Positions 1 through 9,294 of a stretch of 64,000 nucleotides of DNA are shown here, piece after piece. The stretch is from Gammaproteobacteria bacterium. GTDB lineage: Bacteria > Pseudomonadota > Gammaproteobacteria > Pseudomonadales > Azotimanducaceae. The stretch spans positions 83,425 to 147,424 of the forward strand of contig NZGG01000037.1 in assembly GCA_002690865.1 (NCBI GenBank). The letters run 5' to 3'. The notes beneath the pieces are model-generated. The model was not told the DNA's origin, searched no databases, and was given only the letters and a program-made list of their open reading frames with translations. Positions within the stretch are counted from its first letter, which is position 1, and the number at the start of each line of letters is the position of its first letter. The position numbers were made by a program, and so were the translations under genes.

Positions 1-1
1 T

Positions 2-2041
2 TTAATACAAAGTGACTATGCGGAAAGTAATCTCTCTAAGGGCGATAGCATAATGAAGAATGCAACCTTCATATTGCACGAGAATCAAATTCGAGGCAGC
101 GCGGATCAGATAACTTCAACTAATGAGAAAATACTGATAATCGAAGAAGGAAGCTTTACTCGGTGTGAGCCGGGGAATAACTTCTGGGGTTTTCATGGGA
201 AAAATATAGAGCTCAAACGAAATGAAGGCTATGGAGTTGCAAATCATGCAACCGTAAAGATAAAAGGTATACCAATAGCGTATTTTCCTTACCTACGATT
301 TCCTCTTAACGATGAGCGTTCCTCCGGTTTTTTGACGCCAAGTATTGCCCATAATGATGAGGATGGGATGGACATATCGATTCCCTACTATCTCAACTTT
401 TCCCCGAATTATGATGCAACCTACACATTCCGGGATATAGCAAGAAGGGGTATCGTCCATACTTTTGAGGCTCGACACCTGAGCAGATTCTCCGGAAGTG
501 AGATCTATGCTGCGCACCTCTCAGATGACAAAAGAAATCAGGATTTATATCGTAACAACTATACTAAGCAGGATCGTTGGTCGGTTTATCTTGACCATAT
601 TGGGCTTTGGCCATCTCGCTGGACAACAGCAATCACTTACAATGCAGTTTCTGACATGAATTACCTTCAGGATATTGGAGAATTTAGAGACAGGCCCTCA
701 AAGAATACCAATCGAAATCCATTTTCATCAAGGACTAAAAACCCATCTCTAATAAGAGAAGCCACATTGGGCTTTAGAGGTGACGGCTGGAGGGCCAACA
801 TTCTGACTCGAGGACATCAGAACTTAACTAGTAATGGAATAAACCAGTACTCAGTTCTACCTCAAATCAACTTCCAAATCGCAGAAGAGATACCCCCTTT
901 TGATGTAGCTTTGAAGGGACAGTTTTCACGCTTTCGTAAGAATGGCAATCACAAAATCACGGGGTCGCCAATCGAGGGCGATCGTTTTGTTATAGATTCA
1001 AGCGCCCGCAAGGTCTTTGAGAAACCCTGGGGTTTTGTACATTCGGAGCTAGGCGTACTGATTCGTAACTACAAATTCACTGCCCCTGTGGAAAAATCCA
1101 TCAACACCTCTCAATTTACGACACCCTATGCATCTCTCGACACAGGACTTAGGTTTGAAAGGCTGTTTTCCTACAAAAAAACAAATTACCTACAAACACT
1201 TACACCTCGCATCTACTTCCTTTCTGTTAAACAAGATTATCAACCAATACTGCCCAAGTTTGACTCCGGATCTTATACACCATCCTTTTCTAGTATATTT
1301 CGGCGCGATCACTTTTCGGGCTATGACGAATTAAGAGACGTAAAGCAAATTAGTATTGGTATCACTACAGCCTTTCTCGATAAAAGATTAGGGAAAGAAA
1401 TCTTCAAGATAAGTATTGGTCAAATCAGGTATCTCAATAACCGAGATCCTTTTGTTCCTTCAGAAACATCCGAAATTCTTTCGTCCAAGTCGTCTCCAAT
1501 CTTTTTGCAATCACGTTTGCAAGTAAATCAAGTCGGAGTAAATGGCTCATATGAATGGGATCCGGAAAAATCCCAAGCCAACCAAGCAAGCCTTTCTATA
1601 AAGTATAGAGGTGTAGAACAGCGTAAGATTCTAAATTTAACCTATTCCTACACAAGGGGCAGTAATAACCGACTAAGACGCTTCCAAAACTCTGAAGAAA
1701 CAGACCTCTCTTTTCTGTGGCCACTCAAGGATAAATGGAACGTTGTCGGGCGATGGAATTTCAACTGGAAGACGAATCAAACTATAGAGTCTCTGGTTGG
1801 TCTCGAATACAATGATTGCTGTTGGAGAACCCGTATTGCGGTCAGGCGCTTTAATAAACAAACTAGAATCGATCCAACGATGGTTAATGTGCCGACTCAA
1901 GGACCATTTGCTTCGGGCTATCGAACCAATACGGGTCTGTTTTTTGAGTTTCAGCTAAAGGGCTTATCTACCCTGGGAGAGAGACTTGATACGCTACTAG
2001 AAAATTCTATTTCGGGATATCAGCCTAGAGTAAAACAATAA
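2..2041 (+). CDS. lptD: LPS-assembly protein LptD (5' end cut off by window)
   Basis: LptD is the outer-membrane beta-barrel that, with LptE, inserts lipopolysaccharide into the outer leaflet. The reading frame is open to the first base of the window, so the signal peptide and the first part of the periplasmic beta-jellyroll are missing; about 679 residues remain, against roughly 780 in E. coli. An ATG at 53 is internal. The jellyroll (…RGSADQI…, YFPYLRFPL) is followed by a long run of alternating barrel strands. Cysteines used for the inter-domain disulfides are kept: one at 164-166 (TRCEPG) and the adjacent CC pair at 1817-1822 (NDCCWRT), which match the E. coli pattern. surA follows 16 bases later. 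Confidence 0.95.
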   Translation, partial: LIQSDYAESNLSKGDSIMKNATFILHENQIRGSADQITSTNEKILIIEEGSFTRCEPGNNFWGFHGKNIELKRNEGYGVANHATVKIKGIPIAYFPYLRFPLNDERSSGFLTPSIAHNDEDGMDISIPYYLNFSPNYDATYTFRDIARRGIVHTFEARHLSRFSGSEIYAAHLSDDKRNQDLYRNNYTKQDRWSVYLDHIGLWPSRWTTAITYNAVSDMNYLQDIGEFRDRPSKNTNRNPFSSRTKNPSLIREATLGFRGDGWRANILTRGHQNLTSNGINQYSVLPQINFQIAEEIPPFDVALKGQFSRFRKNGNHKITGSPIEGDRFVIDSSARKVFEKPWGFVHSELGVLIRNYKFTAPVEKSINTSQFTTPYASLDTGLRFERLFSYKKTNYLQTLTPRIYFLSVKQDYQPILPKFDSGSYTPSFSSIFRRDHFSGYDELRDVKQISIGITTAFLDKRLGKEIFKISIGQIRYLNNRDPFVPSETSEILSSKSSPIFLQSRLQVNQVGVNGSYEWDPEKSQANQASLSIKYRGVEQRKILNLTYSYTRGSNNRLRRFQNSEETDLSFLWPLKDKWNVVGRWNFNWKTNQTIESLVGLEYNDCCWRTRIAVRRFNKQTRIDPTMVNVPTQGPFASGYRTNTGLFFEFQLKGLSTLGERLDTLLENSISGYQPRVKQ

Positions 2042-2057
2042 GTTATAGGTATTAAAA

Positions 2058-3335
2058 ATGAATCGAACAATAATCTTACTACTGTTAATCATAGGATTTG
2101 CGAAGAGCCATGCAAAACCGAGGATAATTGATCGAATAGCTGTAGTTATCGATGAAAAAGTTATCACTAACTCGGAAATAACAGAACGCGTTCAGCTAGT
2201 CCGTTCAACGCTGCTTGCAGATAAAAACAGAGCGCTTCCAACAGACGAAATTCTTGTTGAGCAGATCATAGAGCGCCTGATTCTCGAACATCTCCAATTA
2301 CAAATAGCAGACCGAGCTGGCCTCCGTATAAGCGATAGTGAGCTAAATCAAACGTTACAAAGCATTGCTATGCAAAATAATCTCGACCTCACAGACTTCA
2401 GAATGGCAGTTGAAGCAGATGGACAATCATACCCGCGTATGAGAGAACAGGTTAAAAGAGAAATGATAATAAATCAGGTACAACAGGGCTTTGTTCAAAA
2501 CCGAATAGCTATTTCAGAACAGGAATTAAAAAATTTTCTTGAATCCAATTTGGGTAAAGCCGTTATCGCTGACGAGTATCGTCTTGCTCATATTCTGATT
2601 GCGAGTCCAGAAAAAGATGAAGGCAGCACATCAACGCTCAAAGCGGAGGCTCTAACCCTAATTAGTCGAAGTAATGCTGGTGAAAAATTTGAGACGCTCG
2701 CTCGCCAGTACTCGGCCGGCCAGAATGCAGCTAACGGCGGTGATCTTGGATGGAGAAAACCTATTCAGCTACCCACTATATTTGCTGATCTTGTCAGCGA
2801 TATGGAAAAAGATGAGCTTCGAGGGCCAATAAAAAGTGGAAGTGGATTTCATATTATTAAACTAATAGATAGGCGTGGGGCAAAAGCCGAAGGGAATGTT
2901 GAGCAAACGAGGGCTCGGCACGTCCTCATAAAACCAAGCGAGATAAGGTCCAATACTGAAGCAAGGGAATTAGCTGAGAATTTACGAAATGAGGTGCTTA
3001 GCGGTAAAACGTTTGAAGAGATCGCAAAAATTAATTCAGAAGACCCCGGATCTGCGCTAAGTGGGGGTGATTTGGGTTGGTCTGTTACAGATATATATGT
3101 GCCAGAGTTCGAGGCCATGCTTAAAAGTATGGAACTTAATATTATCAGTCCTGTTTTTAAGACCACGCACGGCTATCATTTCCTAGAAGTTACTGGGAAA
3201 CGAATCGAGGACTTTAGTAATGAATATCAAAAGAATATGGCAGAAAATTATTTGCGTAGCCAAAAGTTTGATGATGAGTTAGATATCTGGTTAAGAGAGA
3301 TAAGAGAGGATGCCTTTGTAGACATTCGAATTTAG
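2058..3335 (+). CDS. surA: Periplasmic peptidyl-prolyl isomerase/chaperone SurA
   Basis: SurA is the periplasmic chaperone that escorts unfolded outer-membrane proteins, including LptD, to the BAM complex. The 425-residue product is close to the E. coli length (428). It has a signal peptide (MNRTIILLLLIIGFAKSHA), a SurA N-terminal chaperone domain up to about residue 165, and two parvulin domains starting near YRLAHILI and RARHVLI, each with the GGDLGW motif. Its place directly after lptD is the standard gammaproteobacterial arrangement; pdxA, which often follows, is absent here and rsmA comes next. Confidence 0.96.
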   Translation: MNRTIILLLLIIGFAKSHAKPRIIDRIAVVIDEKVITNSEITERVQLVRSTLLADKNRALPTDEILVEQIIERLILEHLQLQIADRAGLRISDSELNQTLQSIAMQNNLDLTDFRMAVEADGQSYPRMREQVKREMIINQVQQGFVQNRIAISEQELKNFLESNLGKAVIADEYRLAHILIASPEKDEGSTSTLKAEALTLISRSNAGEKFETLARQYSAGQNAANGGDLGWRKPIQLPTIFADLVSDMEKDELRGPIKSGSGFHIIKLIDRRGAKAEGNVEQTRARHVLIKPSEIRSNTEARELAENLRNEVLSGKTFEEIAKINSEDPGSALSGGDLGWSVTDIYVPEFEAMLKSMELNIISPVFKTTHGYHFLEVTGKRIEDFSNEYQKNMAENYLRSQKFDDELDIWLREIREDAFVDIRI

Positions 3336-3366
3336 CAAACGTATCTATCATCAATAGAAGAAGAAA

Positions 3367-4134
3367 ATGGTAGCTCGAAAAAGATTTGGTCAACATTTTT
3401 TACATGACTCAAGTGTAATTGGTCGCATTATTGATCTTGTCCATGCGCTGCCAGAAAATAATATTATTGAAATAGGGCCGGGTCGAGGCGCTATCACAGA
3501 TGGCCTAGTAAACAGTGGATGTAATCTTCGTCTTGTAGAAATTGATCGAGACCTTGTCCTTGAGCTCAAAAAAAAATATGGTGGAAAATTAGAAATTCTG
3601 ACAACTGACGCTCTCAAACTGAATTACGGTAACTTCGGTAAGTGTTTAAGAGTAATTGGCAATCTCCCTTATAATATTTCAAGCCCGATTCTGTTCAAAC
3701 TTTTCGGATATGTCTCTCATATAGAGGATATGATATTCATGCTTCAGAAAGAGGTGGTAGATAGGATATGTGCACCTTGTGGTACAAAAAATTACGGTCG
3801 TCTGTCTATTATGAGTCAATATTACTGTACAGCAGAAAAAATGTTTGATGTGGCTCCAGAGGCTTTCTCACCGCAACCGAAAGTGAATTCAGCGGTGATA
3901 AAATTAATACCACACGACAACCCAGATCGATCTCAGAGTCTGATATGTTTGAAAAATATTGTTACCGGAGCATTCAGTCAGCGCCGAAAAACCATACGTA
4001 ACGCCCTTAAACCTTGGCTAAACCAAGAACAGTTAGCTTCTATAGGAATAGACACTACTCTGCGGCCGGAAGAACTCAGCCTAAAAGACTTTATTAAGTG
4101 TGCAGATCTAGTATGGGAACTTCAACAAAAGTGA
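3367..4134 (+). CDS. rsmA: 16S rRNA dimethyladenosine transferase RsmA (KsgA)
   Basis: RsmA dimethylates two adjacent adenines in the 3' terminal hairpin of 16S rRNA (A1518 and A1519 in E. coli) late in 30S assembly. The 255-residue protein begins with the family signature KRFGQHFLHD, carries the SAM-binding loop EIGPGRGAITD near residue 40 and the catalytic NLPYNIS motif near residue 98. The C-terminal helical domain has PQPKVNSAV and FSQRRKTIRNAL. A GAAGAAGAAA stretch lies just before the ATG. Its stop codon overlaps the GTG start of apaH, which suggests translational coupling. Confidence 0.96.
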   Translation: MVARKRFGQHFLHDSSVIGRIIDLVHALPENNIIEIGPGRGAITDGLVNSGCNLRLVEIDRDLVLELKKKYGGKLEILTTDALKLNYGNFGKCLRVIGNLPYNISSPILFKLFGYVSHIEDMIFMLQKEVVDRICAPCGTKNYGRLSIMSQYYCTAEKMFDVAPEAFSPQPKVNSAVIKLIPHDNPDRSQSLICLKNIVTGAFSQRRKTIRNALKPWLNQEQLASIGIDTTLRPEELSLKDFIKCADLVWELQQK

Positions 4135-4940
4135 GCACCTTCGTAATAGGCGATATCCAAGGCTGTTTCGACGAGCTACAGGAACTCCTAAAAAAATGTC
4201 TTTTCGATCAACGAAATGACTGTCTCTGGTTTGCCGGCGACTTAATAAATCGTGGCCCGAAGAACCTCGAAACAATGAAGTTTGTGCTTAACCAGAAGAA
4301 CTCTGTCGTTGTATTGGGTAACCATGACTTACATTTTCTTGCTGTTTCAAAAAAAAAACATACCTCTGCCAGTACCGATACATTTCAAGATATTCTCGAT
4401 AGTGATGAACGAGATGATATCATTGATTTTTTACGACACCAGAAACTCCTACATTACGACGCTAAAAAAGAATGCGCCATGGTGCATGCGGGAATACCTC
4501 CTATATGGAATCTAGCTGAAGCGCTCAGTTATGCTCGTGAGGTAGAATCTGTTCTGACTGGTCCTGATTTTTTATGTTTTCTAGAAGGAATGTATGGTGA
4601 CACACCAGCGAGATGGGAAAAGACACTTGAAGGCAATGATCGACTCCGTATTATTACCAACTATTTTACTCGACTGAGATACTGCAAAATTGACGGTACG
4701 ATGGAACTAAAACAAAAATCAAATTTTCCTCCAAAGGGTTTTTCTCCTTGGTTTAAATTCTCTCCAAGAGAGCAAATGAAAATATTATTCGGACATTGGG
4801 CATCCCTTGATGGGATTACAGAAAAGAAAAATATTATTGCTCTAGACACAGGTTGTGTTTGGGGCAGGTCACTTACTGCGATACGGCTTGAAGATGGCAA
4901 ATTATTCTCCACACCAGCCCTCCAAAAATATCAACTATAA
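4131..4940 (+). CDS. apaH: Bis(5'-nucleosyl)-tetraphosphatase ApaH (symmetrical)
   Basis: ApaH cleaves diadenosine tetraphosphate into two ADP and also removes Np4N caps from RNA. It belongs to the calcineurin-like metallophosphatases: the metal ligands are in GDIQGC, GDLINRGP and GNHD, followed by VHAGIPP and FGHWASLDG. I chose the GTG at 4131, which overlaps the rsmA stop (GTGA) and gives an N-terminus, (M)STFVIGDIQGC, that matches the family; an in-frame ATG at 4098 would add 11 unrelated residues lying inside rsmA. The protein is 269 residues. apaG, commonly between ksgA and apaH, is missing. Confidence 0.94.
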   Translation: MSTFVIGDIQGCFDELQELLKKCLFDQRNDCLWFAGDLINRGPKNLETMKFVLNQKNSVVVLGNHDLHFLAVSKKKHTSASTDTFQDILDSDERDDIIDFLRHQKLLHYDAKKECAMVHAGIPPIWNLAEALSYAREVESVLTGPDFLCFLEGMYGDTPARWEKTLEGNDRLRIITNYFTRLRYCKIDGTMELKQKSNFPPKGFSPWFKFSPREQMKILFGHWASLDGITEKKNIIALDTGCVWGRSLTAIRLEDGKLFSTPALQKYQL

Positions 4941-4982
4941 TTGAAGATGCGATATACACATTTTCTTATCAAAACATATTAA

Positions 4983-6068
4983 ATGGATATTTTTCTTGTT
5001 GGTGGAGCAGTTCGAGATAACCTCATGGGCCTTTCGGCTACTGATTATGATTGGGTTGTCGTAGGTGCAGATCAGAAAGCTTTATTAAAACAGGGTTACC
5101 GTCGTGTCGGCAAAGGTTTTCCAGTGTTCCTGCACCCCAAGACTAAAGAAGAATATGCGTTGGCAAGAACGGAACGTAAAACAGGACCCCAACACACAGA
5201 TTTTGATTGTGATGCAAGGTCTTCCATTACCCTCGAACAAGATCTTTATCGTCGAGACCTTACCATAAATGCAATTGCTCAAGATAAAGACGGGAAGTTA
5301 GTTGATCCTTACGGAGGCCAGGCGGACTTAAAGGCGAAGGTTCTTAGGCATATCTCTCCAGCCTTTGCAGAGGACCCTCTGCGAGTTTTACGCGTTGCTA
5401 GATTTGCAGCGCGCTTCCCTGAATTCGAAATTGATGCAAGCACAATGAGGCTCATGCGAGAAATGATTGATGCCAAGTTCCTCCATGAGTTAACTCCTGA
5501 AAGAGTATTCGAAGAAACTAAGAAGGCTTTGTCAACAAGAAAACCACATCGTTATTTTGAGACACTGAAAGATATCGATGCAGATCTGCAACTTTGGCCA
5601 GAACTCAAAGAAAACGATATCATCCGTCTAAAGAAATGGTCAAGCAATACTAATCCTGTTCATTCCTTTACGATACTTTCGGGTCTCCTAAGTATAAATA
5701 CGGTATCAAGATTAACGGAAAGATTAAGATTCCCCACCGTCTATAAACAGGTAAGCATATTGACGATGAAAATTCGTGAAACCGATCTCGCCAATATCTC
5801 TTCTGCAGATATCGTTAATATCCTCTATGAGCTAAATGCATTTCGTCTTCCCGAACGATTCAAAGAAGCTAGTACGCTCGCAAGTGCGCTAAATAAATTA
5901 GAGAGAACCGACTTACCACATAACAACGAGTGGCCGAAATATCTATCAGCAGCAGCAGCAGTAACGGCAGCAGGTGTTGATTTGACGGTCTCCGGGGCAC
6001 AAATTGGCCGAGAAATACGAAAAGCACAAATAGTAAGCATTGACCAATTAAAAGGATCGACTAAGTAA
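4983..6068 (+). CDS. cca: CCA tRNA nucleotidyltransferase, short form without HD domain
   Basis: This class II nucleotidyltransferase adds or repairs the 3' CCA end of tRNAs. Motifs are GGAVRD (residues 7-12), the metal-binding DYD (residues 21-23), [10 protein letters not shown] and [15 protein letters not shown], then the helical neck with ERVFEE. At 361 residues it is shorter than E. coli Cca (412), and the C-terminal HD phosphohydrolase domain is not recognisable. The start is an ATG 42 bases after apaH. The tail has an alanine-rich stretch encoded by a short run of GCA codons around 5948-5963. It faces purD tail to tail. Confidence 0.94.
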   Translation: MDIFLVGGAVRDNLMGLSATDYDWVVVGADQKALLKQGYRRVGKGFPVFLHPKTKEEYALARTERKTGPQHTDFDCDARSSITLEQDLYRRDLTINAIAQDKDGKLVDPYGGQADLKAKVLRHISPAFAEDPLRVLRVARFAARFPEFEIDASTMRLMREMIDAKFLHELTPERVFEETKKALSTRKPHRYFETLKDIDADLQLWPELKENDIIRLKKWSSNTNPVHSFTILSGLLSINTVSRLTERLRFPTVYKQVSILTMKIRETDLANISSADIVNILYELNAFRLPERFKEASTLASALNKLERTDLPHNNEWPKYLSAAAAVTAAGVDLTVSGAQIGREIRKAQIVSIDQLKGSTK

Positions 6069-6105
6069 CGTAAAAATAGCTTCGAACAAACACTAAGCAT
6101 TGTCT

Positions 6106-7386
6106 CTAGGACTTCTCTCTAGCGATTGCTAAATGGCCAATATCAGAGCGATAGTATTTATTTTGAAAGTCTATTTGATCAACAATTTTATATGCATTTT
6201 GCTTTGCCTCTCGCACAGACTTGCCGAGAGCAGTAACTCCTAAGATACGACCACCATTAGTCACGATACTATCTCCTAGGAGCTTAGTGCCTCCATGGAA
6301 TACCTCACCGTCATTTTTTAAATCTAATCCTAAAATGATATCATCTTTGTTGTATTTCCCTGGATAACCTCCTGCAGCAAGAACCACTGTAAGCGCTGCA
6401 TCATGGACAAAATCCACTTTCATGTCAGCAAGACGCCCATCTAATGTCGCATTACATAATTGCACGAGATCCGACCTCATTCTCATCATTAGTGGTTGTG
6501 TCTCTGGATCTCCAAGCCTGCAGTTATACTCGATAACATATGGATTTCCCTCAGCATCAATCATCAATCCTGCATATAGAAATCCAGTATATGCTGTGCC
6601 TTCCTCACGCATACCGTCAATTGTTGGCCTTATTATCCTATCCAGAACGCGTTGATGAACTTTATCTGTTATCACTGGGGCGGGAGAGTATGCGCCCATG
6701 CCTCCAGTATTTGGTCCTTTATCGCCGTCAAAAACCGCTTTGTGATCCTGAGAAGAAGCAAATGGTAAAAAGTCCTCGCCGTCAGAAACTACTATAAAAC
6801 TCGCTTCCTCTCCTAAAAGGAATTCTTCCACTACAACTTTAGTTCCTGCCTCACCAAAATCACCGTTTGTCATCATCCCGCGAATAGCCTCTTCAGCCTT
6901 CTCATGGGTCGAAGCAATAATCACGCCTTTCCCCGCTGCGAGACCATCGGCCTTTATAACGATAGGTGTTTTCATGTTTCGAGCATAGCTCACTGCATCA
7001 TCAGCCCGATCGAAGTTACCATAGGCTGCTGTGGGAATTTCATATTTCGATAAAAACTCCTTTGTAAAGATTTTTGATCCCTCTAATCGTGCAGCTGCAG
7101 CGCTAGGGCCGAAGCAACGTAAACCCGCCAATCGAAAATTATCAACAATGCCTGCAACCAAAGGTGCCTCAGGACCAATAATAGTTAGCTCTATATCATT
7201 CTCTTTGGCGAATCGAATCTGTCCATCAATGTCCCATACTTCAATGTCTACATTCGAAAGCTTTGGATCCAACGCTGTGCCGGCGTTCCCAGGAGCAACA
7301 TAAACCATATTCACATTTATTCCTTGACTTGCTCGCCAGGCAATAGCGTGTTCACGACCACCATTTCCAATTACTAAAACGTTCAA
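6106..7386 (-). CDS. purD: Phosphoribosylamine-glycine ligase PurD
   Basis: PurD (GAR synthetase) joins glycine to phosphoribosylamine, the second step of de novo purine synthesis. It has the N-terminal VLVIGNGGREHA motif, an ATP-grasp core (KADGLAAGKGVI, EEFLLGEEAS, NTGGMGAYSP) and the C-terminal CRLGDPETQP signature. Length 426 residues is normal. The start codon is TTG: only the bases stop-CTA-TTG separate it from the end of the upstream purH, and a GGGA that overlaps the purH stop could serve as ribosome site, so purD is probably translated by coupling. The purH-purD order is conserved in gammaproteobacteria. Confidence 0.95.
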   Translation of the reverse strand: MNVLVIGNGGREHAIAWRASQGINVNMVYVAPGNAGTALDPKLSNVDIEVWDIDGQIRFAKENDIELTIIGPEAPLVAGIVDNFRLAGLRCFGPSAAAARLEGSKIFTKEFLSKYEIPTAAYGNFDRADDAVSYARNMKTPIVIKADGLAAGKGVIIASTHEKAEEAIRGMMTNGDFGEAGTKVVVEEFLLGEEASFIVVSDGEDFLPFASSQDHKAVFDGDKGPNTGGMGAYSPAPVITDKVHQRVLDRIIRPTIDGMREEGTAYTGFLYAGLMIDAEGNPYVIEYNCRLGDPETQPLMMRMRSDLVQLCNATLDGRLADMKVDFVHDAALTVVLAAGGYPGKYNKDDIILGLDLKNDGEVFHGGTKLLGDSIVTNGGRILGVTALGKSVREAKQNAYKIVDQIDFQNKYYRSDIGHLAIAREKS

Positions 7387-7389
7387 TAG

Positions 7390-8004
7390 TTATCCCAATT
7401 CATAGTTTTTTTCAGTAAACCTCGATAGATATTTCGCGATCGCTGAATCATAAACGGCAACATGCTCAAAGGCTTTTACTGCCAACCTAAATCGAGTTCG
7501 ATAACTTAGGCAGCTATCATTCTCGTATAGTTCTTCCACCACCAAATTGTAATCTGCAATGTCTACTACCACTGTAACACTTAGCATATTCTTCGCAGCG
7601 GACCGGAGCATAGCAGGGCCTCCAATATCGATATTTTCAATAGCCTGCTCAAAGGTACAATCTTGAGATTCCACAGTCGCCTCGAAGGGATAAAGGTTAA
7701 CCACGAGCAAATCGATAGATTTAATTTGATGGCTTTGCATAATCTCGTCGTCCTGCCCTCGGCGCCCAAGAAGACCCCCATGAATTTTAGGATGCAAAGT
7801 TTTCACTCTCCCACCCATCATCTCAGGGAACCCCGTATAGTCAGCAACCTCCTGAACTAAAACATCATGATTCGTCAGGAGTTTATGAGTGCCTCCAGTG
7901 GACATCAAAGTGACACTGAGCGATTGGAGAGACTGCGCGAAGTTCAGCAAACCCCTCTTATCCGAAACGCTGAGTAATGCATTATTTATTTTAACCTTGT
8001 CCAT
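7390..8004 (-). CDS. purH: PurH-like IMP cyclohydrolase, N-terminal domain only
   Basis: Normal PurH is bifunctional and over 500 residues: an N-terminal MGS-like IMP cyclohydrolase and a C-terminal AICAR transformylase. This gene encodes 204 residues that align with the first domain throughout: [62 protein letters not shown] and [10 protein letters not shown]. It stops just after the end of that domain, and purD begins three bases later. Nothing of the transformylase (RYGENSHQ, KHANPCG) remains between the genes. It sits in the ordinary dusB-fis-purH-purD cluster, so it is a shortened purH and not a stray paralogue. The 10-formyl-THF-dependent step must be done by another enzyme, if it is done at all. 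A sequencing frameshift is unlikely because no downstream remnant exists. Confidence 0.9.
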   Translation of the reverse strand: MDKVKINNALLSVSDKRGLLNFAQSLQSLSVTLMSTGGTHKLLTNHDVLVQEVADYTGFPEMMGGRVKTLHPKIHGGLLGRRGQDDEIMQSHQIKSIDLLVVNLYPFEATVESQDCTFEQAIENIDIGGPAMLRSAAKNMLSVTVVVDIADYNLVVEELYENDSCLSYRTRFRLAVKAFEHVAVYDSAIAKYLSRFTEKNYELG

Positions 8005-8023
8005 TAACCGGTCCCCAAAGCCA

Positions 8024-8269
8024 TCAGATTAAACGATATCGAACTAATTTTTTTCTGAGAGTCCCTCGGTTTATGCCTAAGATCTGCGCTGTCTGAGATT
8101 GGTTATTACCAGTAAACCTTAAAACACAATCTAACAAAGGTGCCTCTACCTCAGCTAAAACTAAATCATATAAATTAGTAACTGGCTGATCTCCAACAAG
8201 CTCAAGATAGTCATCAACGGCACTTTTTACTGTTTCGGAGAGCGTTCTATTAGTTATGTTCACTGTCAT
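8024..8269 (-). CDS. fis: Fis family nucleoid-associated regulator
   Basis: This small protein of 81 residues resembles Fis, the homodimeric nucleoid protein that bends DNA and activates stable RNA and growth-related promoters. The C-terminal helix-turn-helix is clear: [17 protein letters not shown], then [15 protein letters not shown]. The N-terminal arm is shorter than in E. coli Fis (98 residues). It lies 11 bases downstream of dusB, the classical dusB-fis operon arrangement, and just ahead of purH. Confidence 0.93.
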   Translation of the reverse strand: MTVNITNRTLSETVKSAVDDYLELVGDQPVTNLYDLVLAEVEAPLLDCVLRFTGNNQSQTAQILGINRGTLRKKLVRYRLI

Positions 8270-8280
8270 ATAGTCACTCG

Positions 8281-9240
8281 TTAAGCTGCAAGATTTAAGT
8301 TTTTAATAAAATTCACCTGAGATTGCAGCGATTCCAGCTGATTAAAATCGCGCCGCTGTTGATCTACGTTTAATCGAGAAAGATACCAACTGACGTGCTT
8401 TCTCGCCACTCTCACTCCCGTATATTCACCATAAAAGTCAGACAGAGCTATTACATGATCCTCCAATACTTGAACGATTTCTTTTTTCGAGGGAGTTTGG
8501 TGGCTGGTGCCATTTAGTAAAGCATCAACTTGCGCTGGTAACCATGGTTGGCCCTGGACACTGCGACCCATCATAACTCCGTCTAAATCGTATCGATTTA
8601 ACAACAAGCAAGCAAAATCCGCTGAATTAATATCACCATTACCGATTACTGGTATGTCTACCGCATTCTTCACCCAGCCAATCATATCGTAGTCAACTGA
8701 TCCGCTAAATCGATCCTCTCTAGTTCGACCATGCACCGTTATGAGCTGGATTCCTGCGTCTTCTGCAATTCGAGCTACCTTTATGGCATTTATCTGATCC
8801 CTAGACCAACCGATACGCATTTTCATCGTCACAGGCACATCAACAGCCTTCACAACAGCGTGGAGAATACGACCAACTAAAGGCTCATCCCTAAGCAATG
8901 CTGATCCTGCGAGCCGATTACAAACTTTCTTAGCCGGACAACCCAAATTAATATCAATAATCTGCGCTCCACGCTCGACATTTCTATGGGCAGCTTCCGC
9001 CATCTTAGCCGGCTCTGAACCAGCAATTTGTATCCAACGAGGCTCTTCCTCATTATGAAATTGAAGTCTGTACTTAGATTTCTTAGTCGACCATAAATTT
9101 GTATCACTGGTAACCATTTCTGATACCAACCAGTACGCCCCAAATTTTCTACAGAGATTCCTAAATGGCTGATCCGTAACTCCAGCCATCGGAGCAACAA
9201 TAACCCGGCTAGGATGACTATATGGTCCGATTTTCAGCAT
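8281..9240 (-). CDS. dusB: tRNA-dihydrouridine synthase DusB
   Basis: DusB is an FMN enzyme that reduces specific uridines in the tRNA D-loop using NADPH. Visible are APMAGVTDQPFR at the N-terminus, SEMVTSD, the catalytic-cysteine loop DINLGCPAKKVCNRLAGSALL, MKMRIGW, VHGRTRE and IGNGDI. I place the start at the ATG at 9240 (MLKIGPYSHPSR), giving 319 residues; a TTG at 9252 would add four residues. The gene opens the dusB-fis-purH-purD run, with 54 bases separating it from the DUF3426 gene upstream. Confidence 0.95.
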   Translation of the reverse strand: MLKIGPYSHPSRVIVAPMAGVTDQPFRNLCRKFGAYWLVSEMVTSDTNLWSTKKSKYRLQFHNEEEPRWIQIAGSEPAKMAEAAHRNVERGAQIIDINLGCPAKKVCNRLAGSALLRDEPLVGRILHAVVKAVDVPVTMKMRIGWSRDQINAIKVARIAEDAGIQLITVHGRTREDRFSGSVDYDMIGWVKNAVDIPVIGNGDINSADFACLLLNRYDLDGVMMGRSVQGQPWLPAQVDALLNGTSHQTPSKKEIVQVLEDHVIALSDFYGEYTGVRVARKHVSWYLSRLNVDQQRRDFNQLESLQSQVNFIKNLNLAA

Positions 9241-9294
9241 ACGCACAACCAATATTCTCGAAAGTGAATAATAACAATTACCAACGAAAAATCC

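Noticed and set aside
53..55. ATG at 53 as the start of lptD
   Set aside because: The frame is open to the window edge and the residues before it continue LptD-like sequence; family length also requires an upstream start.
2849..3166. 105-codon open frame opposite surA
   Set aside because: It runs antisense to the second parvulin domain and has no independent support.
5948..5973. GCA/CAG triplet run in cca as a repeat element
   Set aside because: It is a short in-frame alanine stretch in the gene's variable C-terminal part, not a tandem repeat array.
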